Positions 48,046 to 60,782 are shown, counted from the stretch's first letter. The stretch is 64,000 nucleotides of DNA from Mytilus californianus (GCF_021869535.1 NW_026262712.1:53510384-53574383), one strand, 5' to 3'. Notes: a model not told the origin generated them from the sequence alone. Numbers and translations: made by a program.

Positions 48046-49120
48046 ATAGTCTTGAACTTGTTGAATAGAGTGAGTACTGACACAATACAGGTTTATTTTT
48101 TACAAGGAAATTTTAAAAGTAGTCTTCACTTAGGTTGTATCAACTGGAACTAGATAGTCAAATTAACACAGAAGTACAAAATGACGGAACATGTAAGTTT
48201 TATCTCTAGTTACTGGAATCAATGGACAGCAGTCTAGCATAAAATGCGGGAAACGGTTCGTTTTATTTTTGCAAATTGTAATATGTAATATAAGTACAGT
48301 TTTAAATGTTTCTTGAAGAACGTACGTCTTGTTCTTGTATTTTGCAGTATGAAAGATTTGTGACTTAACGGGTAAGACAGGGTCTATGTATGCAGATAAT
48401 ACTTTTATAAAACCTCCGTACATTATTATTGGAACAATACTTGTTGTGTTTGGGGAAAGAAAGACAAAACTTACAGGAAGTCCATGTATGCAATTTATGG
48501 GTAATTCCCCCATATGCTAGTTCAAGAGCACATACATTAAATCAGTGAATAGCAGAATAAAACTTACAATGACAACACCAGGGGGGAGTTTTGGTCTGCT
48601 GTAAGGTATGATTCGATCACATTTGGAGACCTGTATCATATATGTATTCCATTGTTTAGAAAAATTGGTTAATGGCATATCTTTTGACCATTTCTGCTCA
48701 ATTCATTCATAAATATCTGTTCTACACCCGGGACGATTTAGAGCTTGACATATTGTCCGAACATCTGTCTATTGTCTAAGACTATACATTTATGTTGCCC
48801 TCTAGAAATGTTTTGGTTACTTTTGTCATTTGGGTTGCTGTACCATTTACGTATTCCCCCACAACTGCTTTCAATCTTTTATGTAAATCAATATGAGTTC
48901 AGTACAAAGATTTTACGATTCTTTATAATGTACCAGATAGAGTATTGACCTTATTTTACTCCACATTTATTCAAAATGAGGTCATTTTACTATACTGAGC
49001 TACCAATCAGCAACTACATTGGCATCATTTAGACACCATCTACTTAATCTTAAACCATGTCGCGAATTACAGAACTACTTTATTTTAGTTATCTTGGTCC
49101 ACAGGACCATTGTGAGCTTT
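48046..49120. other. Non-genic stretch with one unassigned minus frame
   Basis: A 116-codon minus frame at 48163-48513 (begins MGELPINCIHG) has no domain that I recognise. TTGAATAGAGTGAGTACTGA and GGTTTATTTTTTACAAGG near 48060-48115 repeat a pattern at 47530-47590, so a weak tandem duplication of about 550 bp may be present. Stretch 46961-47814 is likewise without a gene. Confidence 0.35.
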
Positions 49121-49129
49121 TGTCATCAC

Positions 49130-49760
49130 TTGTTGTCTGTCGTGGTCATCGTCCGTCGTCCGTTAACTTTTACAATTTTTTTTTTGAAACTACAGGATAT
49201 AAAGGGTCAAATTAAACCAAACTCATCATATGGGTGTCAAGTTTGAAAATTGTGACCGATGAACCCGCGAGCCAACCAACATGGCCACCAAAGCTAACAG
49301 CATAACATAGGAGTAAAATGCAAGTAACGTCATTTTTTAAAAATCGTTATAGATAGAGAAAACTTAGGGGCAAATATTTTCACGATGTCAAGATCAACAT
49401 ATTGTTTATTTCGACGAAATTTTTTGAAAATCGTTATAGATAGAGAAAACTTAGGGGCAAATATTTTCACGATGTCAAGATCAACATATTGTTTATTTCG
49501 ACGAAAATTGTCAGACGACTCCTTATAGGAGTTATTACAATAACACGTCGATTTTAACCAATTGTTTTTTGTTTTTTGTCTATTTTTTCAAAAGAATATA
49601 ATAGATAAAAAAAACTTTTAAATAACAATTATGATCAGCAAGACATGGTCCACAAAGTACAAATAACTGAAATTGGCAGTTGACTCCCTATAGGAGTTAT
49701 TGCCCCTAAATGACAAATTTAACTTTTTGTTTTTTTAGTTTTGCTTATTACTAGGATCTA
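49130..49760. repeat. Family H repeat with an exact 87-bp tandem duplication
   Basis: TTGTCTGTCGTGGTCATCGT, GATATAAAGGGTCAAATTAA and CTCCTTATAGGAGTTATT belong to a dispersed mussel repeat also seen, decayed, at 40780-41300. Within it AAATCGTTATAGATAGAGAA starts at 49341 and again at 49428; the units are identical through GTTTATTTCGACGAAA, so this duplication is recent or subject to assembly doubt. Confidence 0.8.
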
Positions 49761-49835
49761 GAAAACTATAATCTGTGCGTGTCGAACACTGCCCTCACCC
49801 CTTTCCTATTTCTGTGAACAGATGTCTGCTTTACG

Positions 49836-49898
49836 ATATCATGTAACATAGCAATATCATGCAACATAGCAATATCATGTAACATAGCATTATCATGG
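49836..49898. repeat. 18-bp minisatellite
   Basis: ATATCATGTAACATAGCA and close variants repeat three times and more in tandem. Confidence 0.85.
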
Positions 49899-51890
49899 TG
49901 TAAGCTACAAATTCATGTCAAACAATACAGGAATTCCTGAAAAATGCATGTGGGAAGCAAAAAAGGGTTTATCTGAAATGGCACATTCAAAAACCAATTG
50001 GTTGCTGATATGATTGGCTAGCATCGATGAAAGGTGTTCATCTCCATACAAGTACTTTGACGAGTATTTATAATTATTTCAGTTCTCGTCTAACTGTAGG
50101 AAGTAAAAGGAAAAAAAATAATTTCCTATTTTCTAGAATATATTTGTCTGATTTATTAGCATAACCAAGTTGTTTGAACTCTTATCATCAATTGTTGAAT
50201 GATTCCATGATATTATGTTGCTGTGTTCGATTCAGTGCTTTCCAAGGATATCAATCATGCTAGTTTATATTTACATTAATACAATACATCAAAAACATCT
50301 TAAAAAATCACAAGAAAAAATCTCACGATGTTAAATTGAACGTGAATTTCAAATAACAGAGTTTGCAGCCCATGTAATTGGGAAAATGTTCTTCTTCTAC
50401 TTCAGAGATCATGGTTATATTATACCGATTTTTTGTTTGACTTATATACATGACAAACATAGTACACATGTGAAGTGAAGGGATTAACATTTAAATATAT
50501 CAGTAAAGTCACTTTTTCAATACTTTCTTACAAGAAAATTACATTCATCAAATTAAACATAACTTACATGTAAGTGCAAATGTCAATTAAAACATTTTTA
50601 TATATTGCGTGGTAAATCGGGCAGTAAGGCAAGTAGTTTTTCCGGGTTCAATAGTCATAAATATATGTTTAACTAATGTCGGGTAAAAAACAAACAGAAA
50701 TGTCTCCCTTCTTTTTCAGTGTTGTACATGTATATACTTTCTATCGGGTGTCAAGTTGTCTATTTTTTCCAAAGATAAAACACATGATTTAAATGTATAG
50801 CACTTTATACGTCGTGTCTGAAATAACATTTGACAAAACTTAATTGGGTTTAGTGTCTACAGAAAAATATGGCTTAAAAAGGAAGAATAAAAAGTAGTGA
50901 CTTAAAAACAAATTAAGAATAATAAGGTCCAGAAAAGAAAAGTAAAAAAAAACGAGGTAAAATTGATGAATGGTCTGGTAAAAATGTGTTAAACAACAAG
51001 GTAAAAATGTTCATTACGAATAACAACTTCCCATGCATCCAGACCCCCATACAACATCTGAGAGAAGGTTTAATTGAATAACCAAAATATTTGAAGGACA
51101 CCAATAGCTATACCATAAAAGATTTTTGAAATAGAAAATAGAATCGTTTCGTGAAGTATGAAGTTTCGGTTATGACAGTTGATCGCCTACGTACCGTCTT
51201 TACCTTATATGCTTATATGCTTCATTGTTATTAATTTTGTTTTTATATTAAAACACTGTCAAAAACACTGTCAAAAAACTGTTGTCCCTGTTTTACACTA
51301 CTTGTGTTTTCGACTGGAACCTAACTGATGACCCACCATGAAGGAGTGAATGTAAAATGCATCCCTTACATAGAAATTTATTTCAAAATAGGAATTGTGA
51401 AACCTTGTAGGAATATAATTTTTAATTCTTCAGAAATAAATTTTCTGATGCGTCATCGTCATATTACATTGTAACTAAGAAACATTTTGTTTTCCTATAA
51501 TGCTTTCTTTCAATAGACAGTCAGCTTGCTAACAAGGACCATGGCCAGCTCACAATGTACAGTTAAAGTTTCGTAAACAGTCTATGAAAGCTAGCAATTA
51601 AGTGTAAACAAAAATATTGTACTATATAATTTATTAAAATAATTTTATGAAAATCACTATGGTGTAGTGGGAACTGCTAACCTTTCCAGAGGACCTTAAT
51701 TCATTCCCAGGTTTTGTTCCATTCGTTTGATGTGTTTGAGCTTTTATTTTTGCCATTTGATAAGGGACATTCCGTTTTGAAATTTCTTTGGAGTTCGGTA
51801 TTTTGGTTATTTTCCTTTATTTTTCCTTTCTGTATTGTCTCCCTTTGTATATTCTTCTAGATTTAAAAATAAACAGCTGATACGCCCGTC
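49899..51890. other. Non-genic AT-rich stretch
   Basis: No gene or element boundary is recognised. ACACTGTCAAAA is directly repeated at 51252-51278. Confidence 0.5.
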
Positions 51891-51894
51891 GTCT

Positions 51895-52350
51895 TGTGTG
51901 TGAGGTTTTATGTAATAATCATAAATCGTTTCTGAGATACGGCGCGACATATGAAAACCCCCCTTTTTTATAAAATTTTGAATCATCACCAAAAAGTATA
52001 CAGATCTTTAGATTAATATAATTAAGAAGTGTGTAAAGTTTTAAGTAATAATCATAAATTGTTTTTGAGATACGGCGCGACATGTGAAAAAAAACACCCC
52101 CTGTTTTAGTTACAAAGTCCCGTAACTCAAAAATGTTTAATCTTATTTTCACCAAAAGTATACAGATCGTTTGACCATCATAAGAAACAACTATGTTAAG
52201 TTTCATCAAATTTGGATAAGTCGTTCTCAAGTTAAGGTGCGACATGTGGACGCCGGTCAGACGGACATACAGACAGACAGACAGACAGATGGACGCCGGA
52301 CATTTGTATACCATAATACGCCCCGTCAAAATTTTGACGGGCTTATAAAA
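51895..52350. repeat. Dispersed repeat, two imperfect units with a GACGGG hairpin end
   Basis: AATAATCATAAATCGTTTCT at 51914 recurs as AATAATCATAAATTGTTTTT at 52047, both followed by GAGATACGGCGCGACAT; AGTATACAGATC occurs twice. A CAGA run follows at 52268-52290, and the right end is the hairpin CCCGTCAAAATTTTGACGGG (52322-52341). The overlapping minus frames here merely follow the repeat. Confidence 0.8.
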
Positions 52351-53179
52351 AATACGATGTACACATGCAAGGAGTGAATAGTTGTTACCCATAAACAAAT
52401 TGTGTACATGTCAACTATTTTATATGAATATGAAAGGGGAGAGGGAAAACTTGATTGTAATCAGTTATAAAGATTACTATATTAATCGTTTTCTGGCAGA
52501 CGAAAGACTATAATTGCAATTTCATTCGGTTGAAAAAGGAGAATTATAATACAATTAATTTCTTCTGGTTATTTGTATGTGTAGATGAAGTTTCAGTTTT
52601 ACCTTTTATGCTTTGTTTCATCGGACATATTCTATTGCTTGGCATCCACTGTTCTTTTTAATTGCATTTAATCATGCATTGATTAACGATGTCACCAGGA
52701 GAAAAGATAAGCACTATGGAGTGTCACGAGATAATTCACCACGAAGGATTAGAAAATGTATTGTTATTGGGTAGGAATCTTATATGTAACAGCATTCTAG
52801 AGTAATTAAGATAAATGTGTTATGAGGTGGGCAAATTGTGTTCTCTTGTTTTATTATATGACGAAATGAAATTTTACTCTGAGGTTACGATCCCCGCGAT
52901 TCTTTTTTTTTATTATTTCTTTAAAAAGAAACTCATTTTGAGGGATTAATACATGCTCAATTTTATGGCAGTTTAAGAATAACTTTGTTACCTTGAGATG
53001 ACGTGTTTCAATTGCATGTATACATTGTATTTCTTTATCCGCTCGACAAATATTTACCGATTTAGTTAGAAATAGTTGGTCCACTCTGTGCCACCCGCGA
53101 ATAAAACAGACAATGTAATACACAAACTAATCATTAGAAATGTAACATAATAATAGAATGATGATCATGTTTTTAATAG
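52351..53179. other. Non-genic stretch
   Basis: No gene, repeat pair or inverted end is recognised. Confidence 0.5.
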
Positions 53180-53435
53180 AATTGAGAATGGAAATGGGGA
53201 ATATGTCAAAGAGACAACAACCCGACCAAAAAGCAGATAACAGCCGAAGGCCACCAATGGGTCTTCAACGTAGCGAGAAAATCCCGCACCCGGAGGTGGT
53301 CCTCAGCTGGCCCCTAAATAAGATTGTGTACTGGTTCAGTGAAAATGGACGTCACACTTAACTCCAAAACATATAAAGGAACTAAAATTAAAAAAACATA
53401 CAAGACTAACAAAGGCCAGAGGCATACCAAAATAC
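53180..53435 (+). repeat. Mussel interspersed repeat, family C, partial copy
   Basis: TTGAGAATGGAAATGGGGAA, GTCAAAGAGACAACAACCCG, CCGCACCCGGAGGTGG and AATGGACGTCACACTTAACT match the first 250 bp of 17183-17895. Confidence 0.85.
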
Positions 53436-53799
53436 ATGTACAAAATATAGAACGAACTGAAACGTCCATCTTAAAGGTCTCTAGATGTTCTCACAAAATG
53501 TTTTATTTTGTCTACATTTCAGTAATATTTCAAAGGTTTTAATGAAATAAAAACGGAATAGACGTGTTAAATGGACGGACAGAACTGATGTTCAACTTTC
53601 AAATGCGTACTTTTTCAACCATATTCAGGACGGAAGCATGTGTTTTGGTTATAACATTATAACATGCTACATGTATATTTATAATACTAAAATACCGAGG
53701 TCCAATTTGTTAGCCGGCATGACGTAAAAACGACGAATCAAGGAATTCAACTTTATATATAACTAATATAGGACAATTGTGTTGATTAAAAATTACACC

Positions 53800-54065
53800 A
53801 TTGGTACCGATACCAATAGTACCTGTTACCTGTTACCTAATCTGTACGTTTCGCCTCTGTCAGGCGCACCACCAAACGGTGTATTTGGAATTTGTTATAT
53901 GCACGGGTCATAATCACACCTGAACTTCGTCATTATACAGGGATTGACACTTCTAAATTCAAAGATTGACCCAAAAAATGTATCTACAAGTAGTTTCAGG
54001 TTGTAGTAAGAAAACCAAAACGGATTCAAACAGAAAGATTTTGAAAGCAGAGAAAATAACAATAC
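53800..54065 (+). repeat. Interspersed repeat, family G
   Basis: CCGATACCAATAGTACCTGT, GGTTGTAGTAAG and AACAGAAAGATTTTGAAAGC correspond to 11530-11815. It directly precedes the 539 bp array. Confidence 0.7.
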
Positions 54066-54155
54066 GAATACTAAAAATCCAGGCTGAAAATAAGGCGTAG
54101 GTACTTTAATTAAGTCGCGGATCCGTGCTGTAGCGGGTATGTTCTTGTATATATA

Positions 54156-55480
54156 TAAAAGTCTAAATTGAAAACAACGTTCAAACCTATGATTGCGTTG
54201 GATAAAAACCGCAATTTTTATACGTGTGCATGTAAAACAAATTTCTTGGTAGAGGGGTCTAAATAAAGCACAAACAACAATTTCCAAAAGACCAAAAAAA
54301 GTGAAAAAATCTATTTTAACAAAACGCATTTGACTAACAGGTCGAACAACTGATGTGCTTAAACCCTGCTGACTGCCTTTGGCGATTGCCAAATAAATTG
54401 ATCACCAGATCTAACAAAATGGATCTTAATATTAATTTAAAACCAAACAGAAAACAATAAACTTGTGGAAAGATGGTATACCACAAACATGAGGTGCAAA
54501 AATTTGTACACCATATCCGGATTTCGACAATTAATGTCTCTTCAGTGATGTTAGGGATCGAAACGGTATTTGGAAGGCCATATAATTTACCTCAATTTAG
54601 GATAGACTCTTGAATTTTAAAGAGTCGAAATAGGATGAACGGATCATATAAACCCGAAGGAAAATATAGTACAAGCCCAAACAAAAAAATATATAAAAGT
54701 CTAAATTGAAAACAGCGTTCGAACCTATGATTGCGTTGGATAAAAACCGCAATTTTTATACGTGTGCATGTAACACAGATTTCTTGGTAGAGGGGTCTAA
54801 ATACAGCACAAACAACAATTTCCAAAAGACCAAAAAAAGTGAAAAAATCTATTTTAACAAAACGCATTTGACTAACAGGTCGAACAACTGATGTTCTTAA
54901 ACCCTGCTGACTGCCTTTGGCGATTGCCAAATAAATTGATCACCAGATCTAACAAAATGGATCTTAATATTAATTTAAAACCAAACAGAAAACAATAAAC
55001 TTGTGGAAAAGATGGTATACCACAAACATGAGGTGCAAAAATTTGTACACCATATCCGGATTTCGACAATTAATGTCTATTCAGTGATGTTAGGGATCGA
55101 AACGGTATTTGGAAGGCCATATAATTTACCTCAATTTAGGATAGACTCTTGAATTTTAAAGAGTCGAAATAGGATGAACGGATCATATAAACCCGAAGGA
55201 AAATATAGTACAAGCCCAAACAAAAAAATATATAAAAGTCTAAATTGAAAACAACGTTCAAACCTATGATTGAATTGGATAAAAACCGCAATTTTCATAC
55301 GTGTGCATGTAAAACAAATTTCTTGGTAGAGGGGTCTACATACAGCACAAACAACAATTTCCAAAAGACCAAAAAAAGTGAAAAAATCTATTTTAACAAA
55401 ACGCATTTGACTAACAGGTCGAACAACTGATGTGCTTAAACCCTGCTGACTGCCTTTGGCGATTGCCAAATAAATATATA
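54156..55480 (-). repeat. Tandem array of a 539-bp repeat, two full units and one partial
   Basis: AAAGTCTAAATTGAAAACAA starts at about 54161, 54696 (one base changed) and 55235, and every block between is repeated with only a few substitutions. On the minus strand the units carry the same frame, with TSVVRPVSQMRFVKI, at 54392, 54930 and 55469. The third unit breaks off at an (AT)n run at 55476. Sequence similarity between units is far above that to the 650-1064 copy, so the tandem amplification is recent. Confidence 0.9.
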
Positions 55481-55515
55481 TATTTCTTATATATAAATAT
55501 ATATATATATATATG
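55476..55515. repeat. (AT)n microsatellite
   Basis: An alternating TA run with a short interruption TTCTTATATATAAAT separates the direct array from its inverted partner. Confidence 0.85.
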
Positions 55516-55647
55516 TGCAGGCGGTGTTGTTTCGATATCCCAATAGTATGAGTTGAAATCCAGGCGAGGGAAGAACAAAAATTTGCTTCCGCAAATATTC
55601 AGATTTAACATTGTTGTACTGATATTTAGAGTAATTATAAATATAAT

Positions 55648-56240
55648 ATGTGTTTTCAGCCGTGTATCAACTTTTTGGAAAATGTTGTTTGTGCTGTATT
55701 TAGACCCCTCTATCAAGAAATTTGTTTTACATGCACACGTATAAAAATTGCGGTTTTTATCCAACGCAATCACAGGTTTGAACGCTGTTTTCAATTTAGA
55801 TTTGTTTATATTTTTTCGTTTGGGCTTGTATTATATTTTCCTTCGGGTTTATATGATCCGTTCATTCTATTTCGACTCTTTAAAATTCAAGAGTCAATCC
55901 TAAATTGAGGTAAATTGTATGGCTTTCCAAATATCGTTTCGATCCCTAACATCACTGAGGAGACATTAATTGTCGAAATCCGGATATGGTGTATAAATCT
56001 TTTTGCACCTCATGTTTGCGATTTACCATCTATTCGCAAGTTTATTGTTTTCTGTTTGGTATTAAAATTAATAATTAAGATCCATGTAACATCTGGTGAT
56101 CAATTTATTTGGCAATCGCCAATGGCAGTCAGCAGGGTTTAAGAACATCAGTTGTTCGACCTGTTAGTCAAATGCGTTTTGTTAAAATATACTTTTCACT
56201 TTTTGGTCTTTTGGAAAATGTTGTTTGTGCTGTATATATA
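55648..56240 (+). repeat. 539-bp family repeat, inverted copy
   Basis: AAAATGTTGTTTGTGCTGTA at 55679 starts the family in the opposite orientation to 54156-55480. The unit continues through GGTAAATTGTATGGCTTTCC to GGCAATCGCCAATGGCAGTC near 56111 and begins a second round at 56214. With the direct units it forms an inverted repeat of more than 500 bp around the AT microsatellite. Confidence 0.85.
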
Positions 56241-56254
56241 TATAAAGTATATAT

Positions 56255-56620
56255 AGGCCGTACGGTGACCTATAGTTGTTAAATTCTATGCCATTTGGTC
56301 TCTGGTGGAGAGTTGTCTCATTGGCAATCATACCACATTTTCTTTTTTTCATAAATAAATGTCAAACCTTTTGTGGTTGTCGCTTGTTGGTGTATATCAT
56401 AATTTTTTCCTTTTATTTTTTGTACATAAATCAGCCCGTTAGTTTCTTCGTTTCAATTGTTTTACAATGTCATGTCGGGGCCTTTTATAGCTGACTACGC
56501 AGTATGGGTAATGCTCTTTGTTGAAGGTCGCAAGGTGACCAGTAGTTGATAACTTCTACGTTATTTGGTCCTTGGTGGAATATTTATGTCTTAAGATGTC
56601 TAACGATTATTCAACATAAA
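56255..56620 (-). repeat. Interspersed repeat, family E, with partial second start
   Basis: GTACGGTGACCTATAGTTGT, TGGTGGAGAGTTGTCTCATT and GTCGGGGCCTTTTATAGCTG are the inverse of the type at 46770-46960. AAGGTGACCAGTAGTTGATA at 56532 begins a second, partial copy. Confidence 0.8.
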
Positions 56621-56676
56621 AAAATATGTGTCGTAAATGTCAAATGTAGTGCCAACGACGTTAAAAACGACCTTAA

Positions 56677-57451
56677 GGATGTATTCTTCTTACGTTTCAG
56701 TCTCGTTGAAATCTCGTTCTGGAATTAATTTCAAAACATGTGATACAAGTGGAAAATATCAATGAATTTAAAAAAAATATTATAATCAAACTTAACTCTG
56801 TGAAAAAATTGTGTACTTACAATAATTAGTTTTTGAGTAATAAAATTTTCAAATTTTATAACCAATCAAGTCAGTCTCATTAGCCAAAATGTTGAGAATA
56901 TGGGTGAGGGGTACAAGAAATGATTTTACCAGATATATGTACATCCCATATCAATTTCTTCTTTTCAAATTTCTTAGATATGTATTTTTTCAATCATGTA
57001 TAACAAAGAAGTTGAAATAATATGCTTTTTGTTCTAAAAAAAGAGAAAAATCCCAAATTTACAAAAATGACAACATGGTAAATTTTACACAAAAAAGCAA
57101 CAAAATTTTATAAAACTTTCTTATATTCACACCTACCCATAGTTTTTTTTAAGTTAAATTTATTCAGATAGGTCCACTTTATCTTTAGTGAAAGTATGAA
57201 AAAAAGTTTAATTGTGAAACTGTGATTATTTTCATGATACTAGTAATAGCCATAAAATGGGTAAAAATTGATGAAAAATGGGAAAATCATCAAAATCGTG
57301 TACTTTCAAATAGCTGTAGCAAAAAATGAAGTGCACAACCATATGATTTTTTCTTCACCAATTATTTTTTTACAGTCATATAAACCCAAAAATCAGGTTA
57401 AGAAAAAAAGTTTAATTCTAGAAATTTTTGGCTCCTCAGAGGTGTACATCC
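56677..57451. mobile_element. 775-bp element flanked by TTAA
   Basis: TTAA at 56673-56676 is followed by GGATGTATTCTTCT; at the right AGAGGTGTACATCC is followed by TTAA at 57452-57455. The inverted repeat is GGATGTA plus a weaker extension. TTAA duplications are typical of piggyBac and Kolobok elements. No transposase frame is found, so it is non-autonomous. Confidence 0.7.
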
Positions 57452-57603
57452 TTAACTGACGTTACCCAACTGTCATCCAAGACCCCACTGCTGTTTCGAT
57501 AGACTAATCTCATAATTAACCCTGTTATAAACATGCTTTATTTTGTGAAATAAATTAGTTAATATGGTTACTCTTGAACTTCATACATTATAAGGGCATT
57601 TTT

Positions 57604-58030
57604 AGGTGGTACGGTAGTATTTCCTGGCCCATAGGGATAATGATAGCCTTTTTAGAATTTTCACCACTTTCTAACACTGCCCAAAATTATACATACACAG
57701 TTAGTACTTTCATTATAATATTCAAAAATGAATTTGAATATGTATGATGACCGTTTACTTTTTTGCTATCTTTATAAACCGAAGGCCACTAGTGCCATTA
57801 GGTCTTTTATCATGCAGTGAATACAAAATTTTTAAAAAATCTCCAAAAAATCATTTTCACCTGTATGTAAAATTGTTTCATATTTTCTACACCTGATCAA
57901 TCCCTCAGTTTGGGAAAGTAATGTTAAGTATATACTGTATTTTTTGTCCAATCATACTGTTCAGATACATTGAGTAGGTTACACAAAAGAGCAACTTAAA
58001 TTCCGGAATGTAAATACTACCGTGCCACCT
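57604..58030. mobile_element. 427-bp MITE with 19-bp TIR
   Basis: The left end AGGTGGTACGGTAGTATTT and the right end (other strand) AGGTGGCACGGTAGTATTT differ at one base of 19. No sure target duplication; the superfamily is unknown to me. The interior is AT-rich without a coding frame. Confidence 0.8.
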
Positions 58031-58063
58031 CAAATAACTTATATTTAAAGAGCGGTTGATACT

Positions 58064-58082
58064 GGGGGGGGGGGGGGGGGGG
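58064..58082 (+). repeat. G homopolymer, 19 bases
   Basis: An unbroken run of 19 G residues, directly after the MITE flank. Sequencing length errors are likely here. Confidence 0.95.
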
Positions 58083-58550
58083 AAATCACTGTTTTTCACC
58101 TAGCACGTGCAATAAATGTGTATTTTAAAGGTGTTTGTTGAATTTAACCGTGAAATTGACAATCATTGTAGGGTGTGTTTGGTTTTCATGCATGCGTATT
58201 CGATCTGTTGGATATTCAAGTAAAAGGTCAATTACACTAGTTCGTTAAAACTGGCACCGTCCGATGCCAAGAAAAGGTGCTCTGAAGTTGGAGAAGACAA
58301 ATACATTACCTGCAATTTTGTTTTTGCTGAAATTTTAAGAATAGCAACAGAATCTAAAAACAAGTCTCCTAAATGCTGCAGCAGTGAGACGTGATGATTT
58401 ATTCATCTATTTCAACTATGTAATGATACGTAAACTGATTCAACCATATTTAGGTATAAAAGGTCTTGTTTTAAAAGCTACATAAGTAAACAGAATTTGA
58501 AATCAGTATAACACGACTGGGAAGGAAGCACCAGGGCTCGCCCCGCTATA

Positions 58551-60492
58551 CCGATACCCCATTAGTCCAACACCCTATTAGTCCGACACCCCATTGGTCC
58601 AACACCCCATTAGTCCGACACCCCATTGGTCCGACACCCCAATAGTCTGACACAAGCTGTAATTGAAAATCTACTTCAAACAAAGAAATGGAAAAGACAG
58701 CACTTCTCAACTGGCACATGTATGTAAGACATACCATTATCCTATAAATATAAGGCAATCGACAACCTTTGAATTTGATTGATTGAATGGTGTTTTCTTT
58801 ACGTCCAGTGCCAAATAGTTTAAGCATGTTCAGGACGAAAACAATTAATAATTAATACAAAAGTGATGACCTGTAATAAGGAATCGACCGGGATGGAGGG
58901 CGGAAAATTTGGGCTGCCACGAGGGTATATTGGATAGGCATAGAAATTTGGCCTGGCAAAAGACTGTCATGGAATAGAAGTTCCTTTATAATATATGTTC
59001 TAAATATGGAATATTATTTCCACTGGAAAAAATATTACGTTATTTGTGCTTACGGAATAAAGGGTATATATAATATTTGTTCGAAAGGAACAAAATATTA
59101 TAGCATTGTTTATAACAAAGTTTCCAGAGGAACTTCTGTTAGGAGGAGCAAATATAGGTAAACAAGTGTGGAAACCATCTACGGACCTATCAAAGAGTTG
59201 CTGCAAGGTTTCTTAAAGTGCAGAGAGCGTGCCACTCTCTTAACACGAGGCATTGGATTTAACGTCCTTATCCAGATCGAACATGGCTACGTATTTATGC
59301 ATCCAGCATAACCAAAGGACGCCCCACTTTGGCAAGGGGTTTACTTTATCGATAAAAAAAACCCCCATATTTCTATACCCAGTCACCGTTTATGTGAAGA
59401 GAATTTGTAATTCGAAGAACAGTCTATCGTCGTAAACAAAATGTCCAGACTGCAATATACTCTAACTGAAAAGATTTCAATATAACAAACAAACAAAAAC
59501 TTATTATATCCAAGCATGTTGGTTTCCATTTACACCGAACTTGAATTTAAAAATCGAAACTATCCATAGTAAGATTAAACAGTCGATATATTTGGTTCTT
59601 TATTGAATACATTTTGCACTTTATTACGGTTGTTAAACTCAACGGATGGCATTTGCCGTTGGAATTGACTTACAGTGAATATTACTACTTCCAAGTTACC
59701 GCTCTTCATTCTGGTCGACCCCTATTACTGGACTTACCTATTGTATTTATTGATAATTAGTTCTTATCCTAAACATGCATGAAATATTTGCCACTGGATG
59801 TAATGACAGATGTATCGCCCATTGCGTCTATGTTGTTGAAAAACGACATGTTTACCAGTTACGATGCTTTCGCCGGGAAAATTCAAATGTTCTGCCCTAA
59901 TTTCACTCTTTCTTAAATATCGGTGTCCATATATACAAACTAAACTGATGTTCTTTTTCAATGACATTAACCTGTTACATTTCAAATCCCCTTTTCAAAA
60001 AATTAATTTAATTAGACGGTTTAGTTGAATTACAGCACCGTTATTACTTTTTATCGCTAGAGTTTTACCAGAAAAACGTGACTGTCTTAATTATTCACTC
60101 AAGCCATATTCACACATTATCGCGTACGAAGCAAAGCTTCATTGGTTCCTTTATTTCTTTCTGCGTCATTTTTAACCTGTATCTCTGAGATACGGTATCC
60201 AGAGATATTTAAGCAATTCGCCAAGACTTTAATAACAAAGTATTTTGTGCTTTTAGCTAGTGGTGATAAAATTCTGATACTTTTAGTACTATTACATTGA
60301 CTTAGCTTGCAGCACCTGTTCCCACGACGGACAGCGTCATTCCTTTATTTTGAACGAATCTTTTATTTGGCTTTCTAATATAAAAATAAATACATTTTTT
60401 GGTTAAATATTTCGATGTCAGACTAATGGAATGTCAAACTATTGGGTGTCGAACCTATAGGGTGTCGGACTAATGGGGTGTCGGAATATCGG
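58551..60492. mobile_element. Element bounded by inverted arrays of a 16-bp unit
   Basis: The left end has six tandem units of CCGACACCCCATTAGT with few changes (58551-58652). The right end has about four units in the opposite orientation (60417-60484), capped by AATATCGG, which matches the CCGATA that opens the left array. The interior of about 1.8 kb holds family D fragments in inverse orientation (58774-58840, 59175-59270 and weakly near 59770) and no recognised transposase. Foldback transposons have ends of this kind; the assignment to a family is open. Confidence 0.7.
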
Positions 60493-60782
60493 GTTGCCCA
60501 AAGCACCAGATATGAGGCCAGATTTATCCAATTTTATGTTGTTGAAAGTAATGTTAAAGTGTATAATTTGCAAGAAAATAAATGTCTCATAGAAAGTGAA
60601 AACATTTCATACCATGCTGGAAGATTAGCAAATCTAAATGGTGGTGCTGTTAGAGCAGGCGAAGCTGATATAATATACCGAAAAAAGCATGAGAATTTGA
60701 TCAATAACTGAGTTTATCATGCTGCATGTTTGATCACATGTTTGGCATAAAGACCAAATTACACCAAGAGTAGTTAAAATTA

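Noticed and set aside
48163..48513. 116-codon minus frame
   Set aside because: No domain; it lies in a stretch with signs of weak duplication and AT-rich codon use like non-coding DNA.
52244..52345. Minus and plus frames over the CAGA run
   Set aside because: They follow a simple repeat and the hairpin end of a dispersed repeat.
54592..55469. Apparent family of related 112-codon genes on the minus strand
   Set aside because: These frames are produced by tandem copies of a 539 bp DNA repeat; the conserved unit is the DNA, including non-coding parts.
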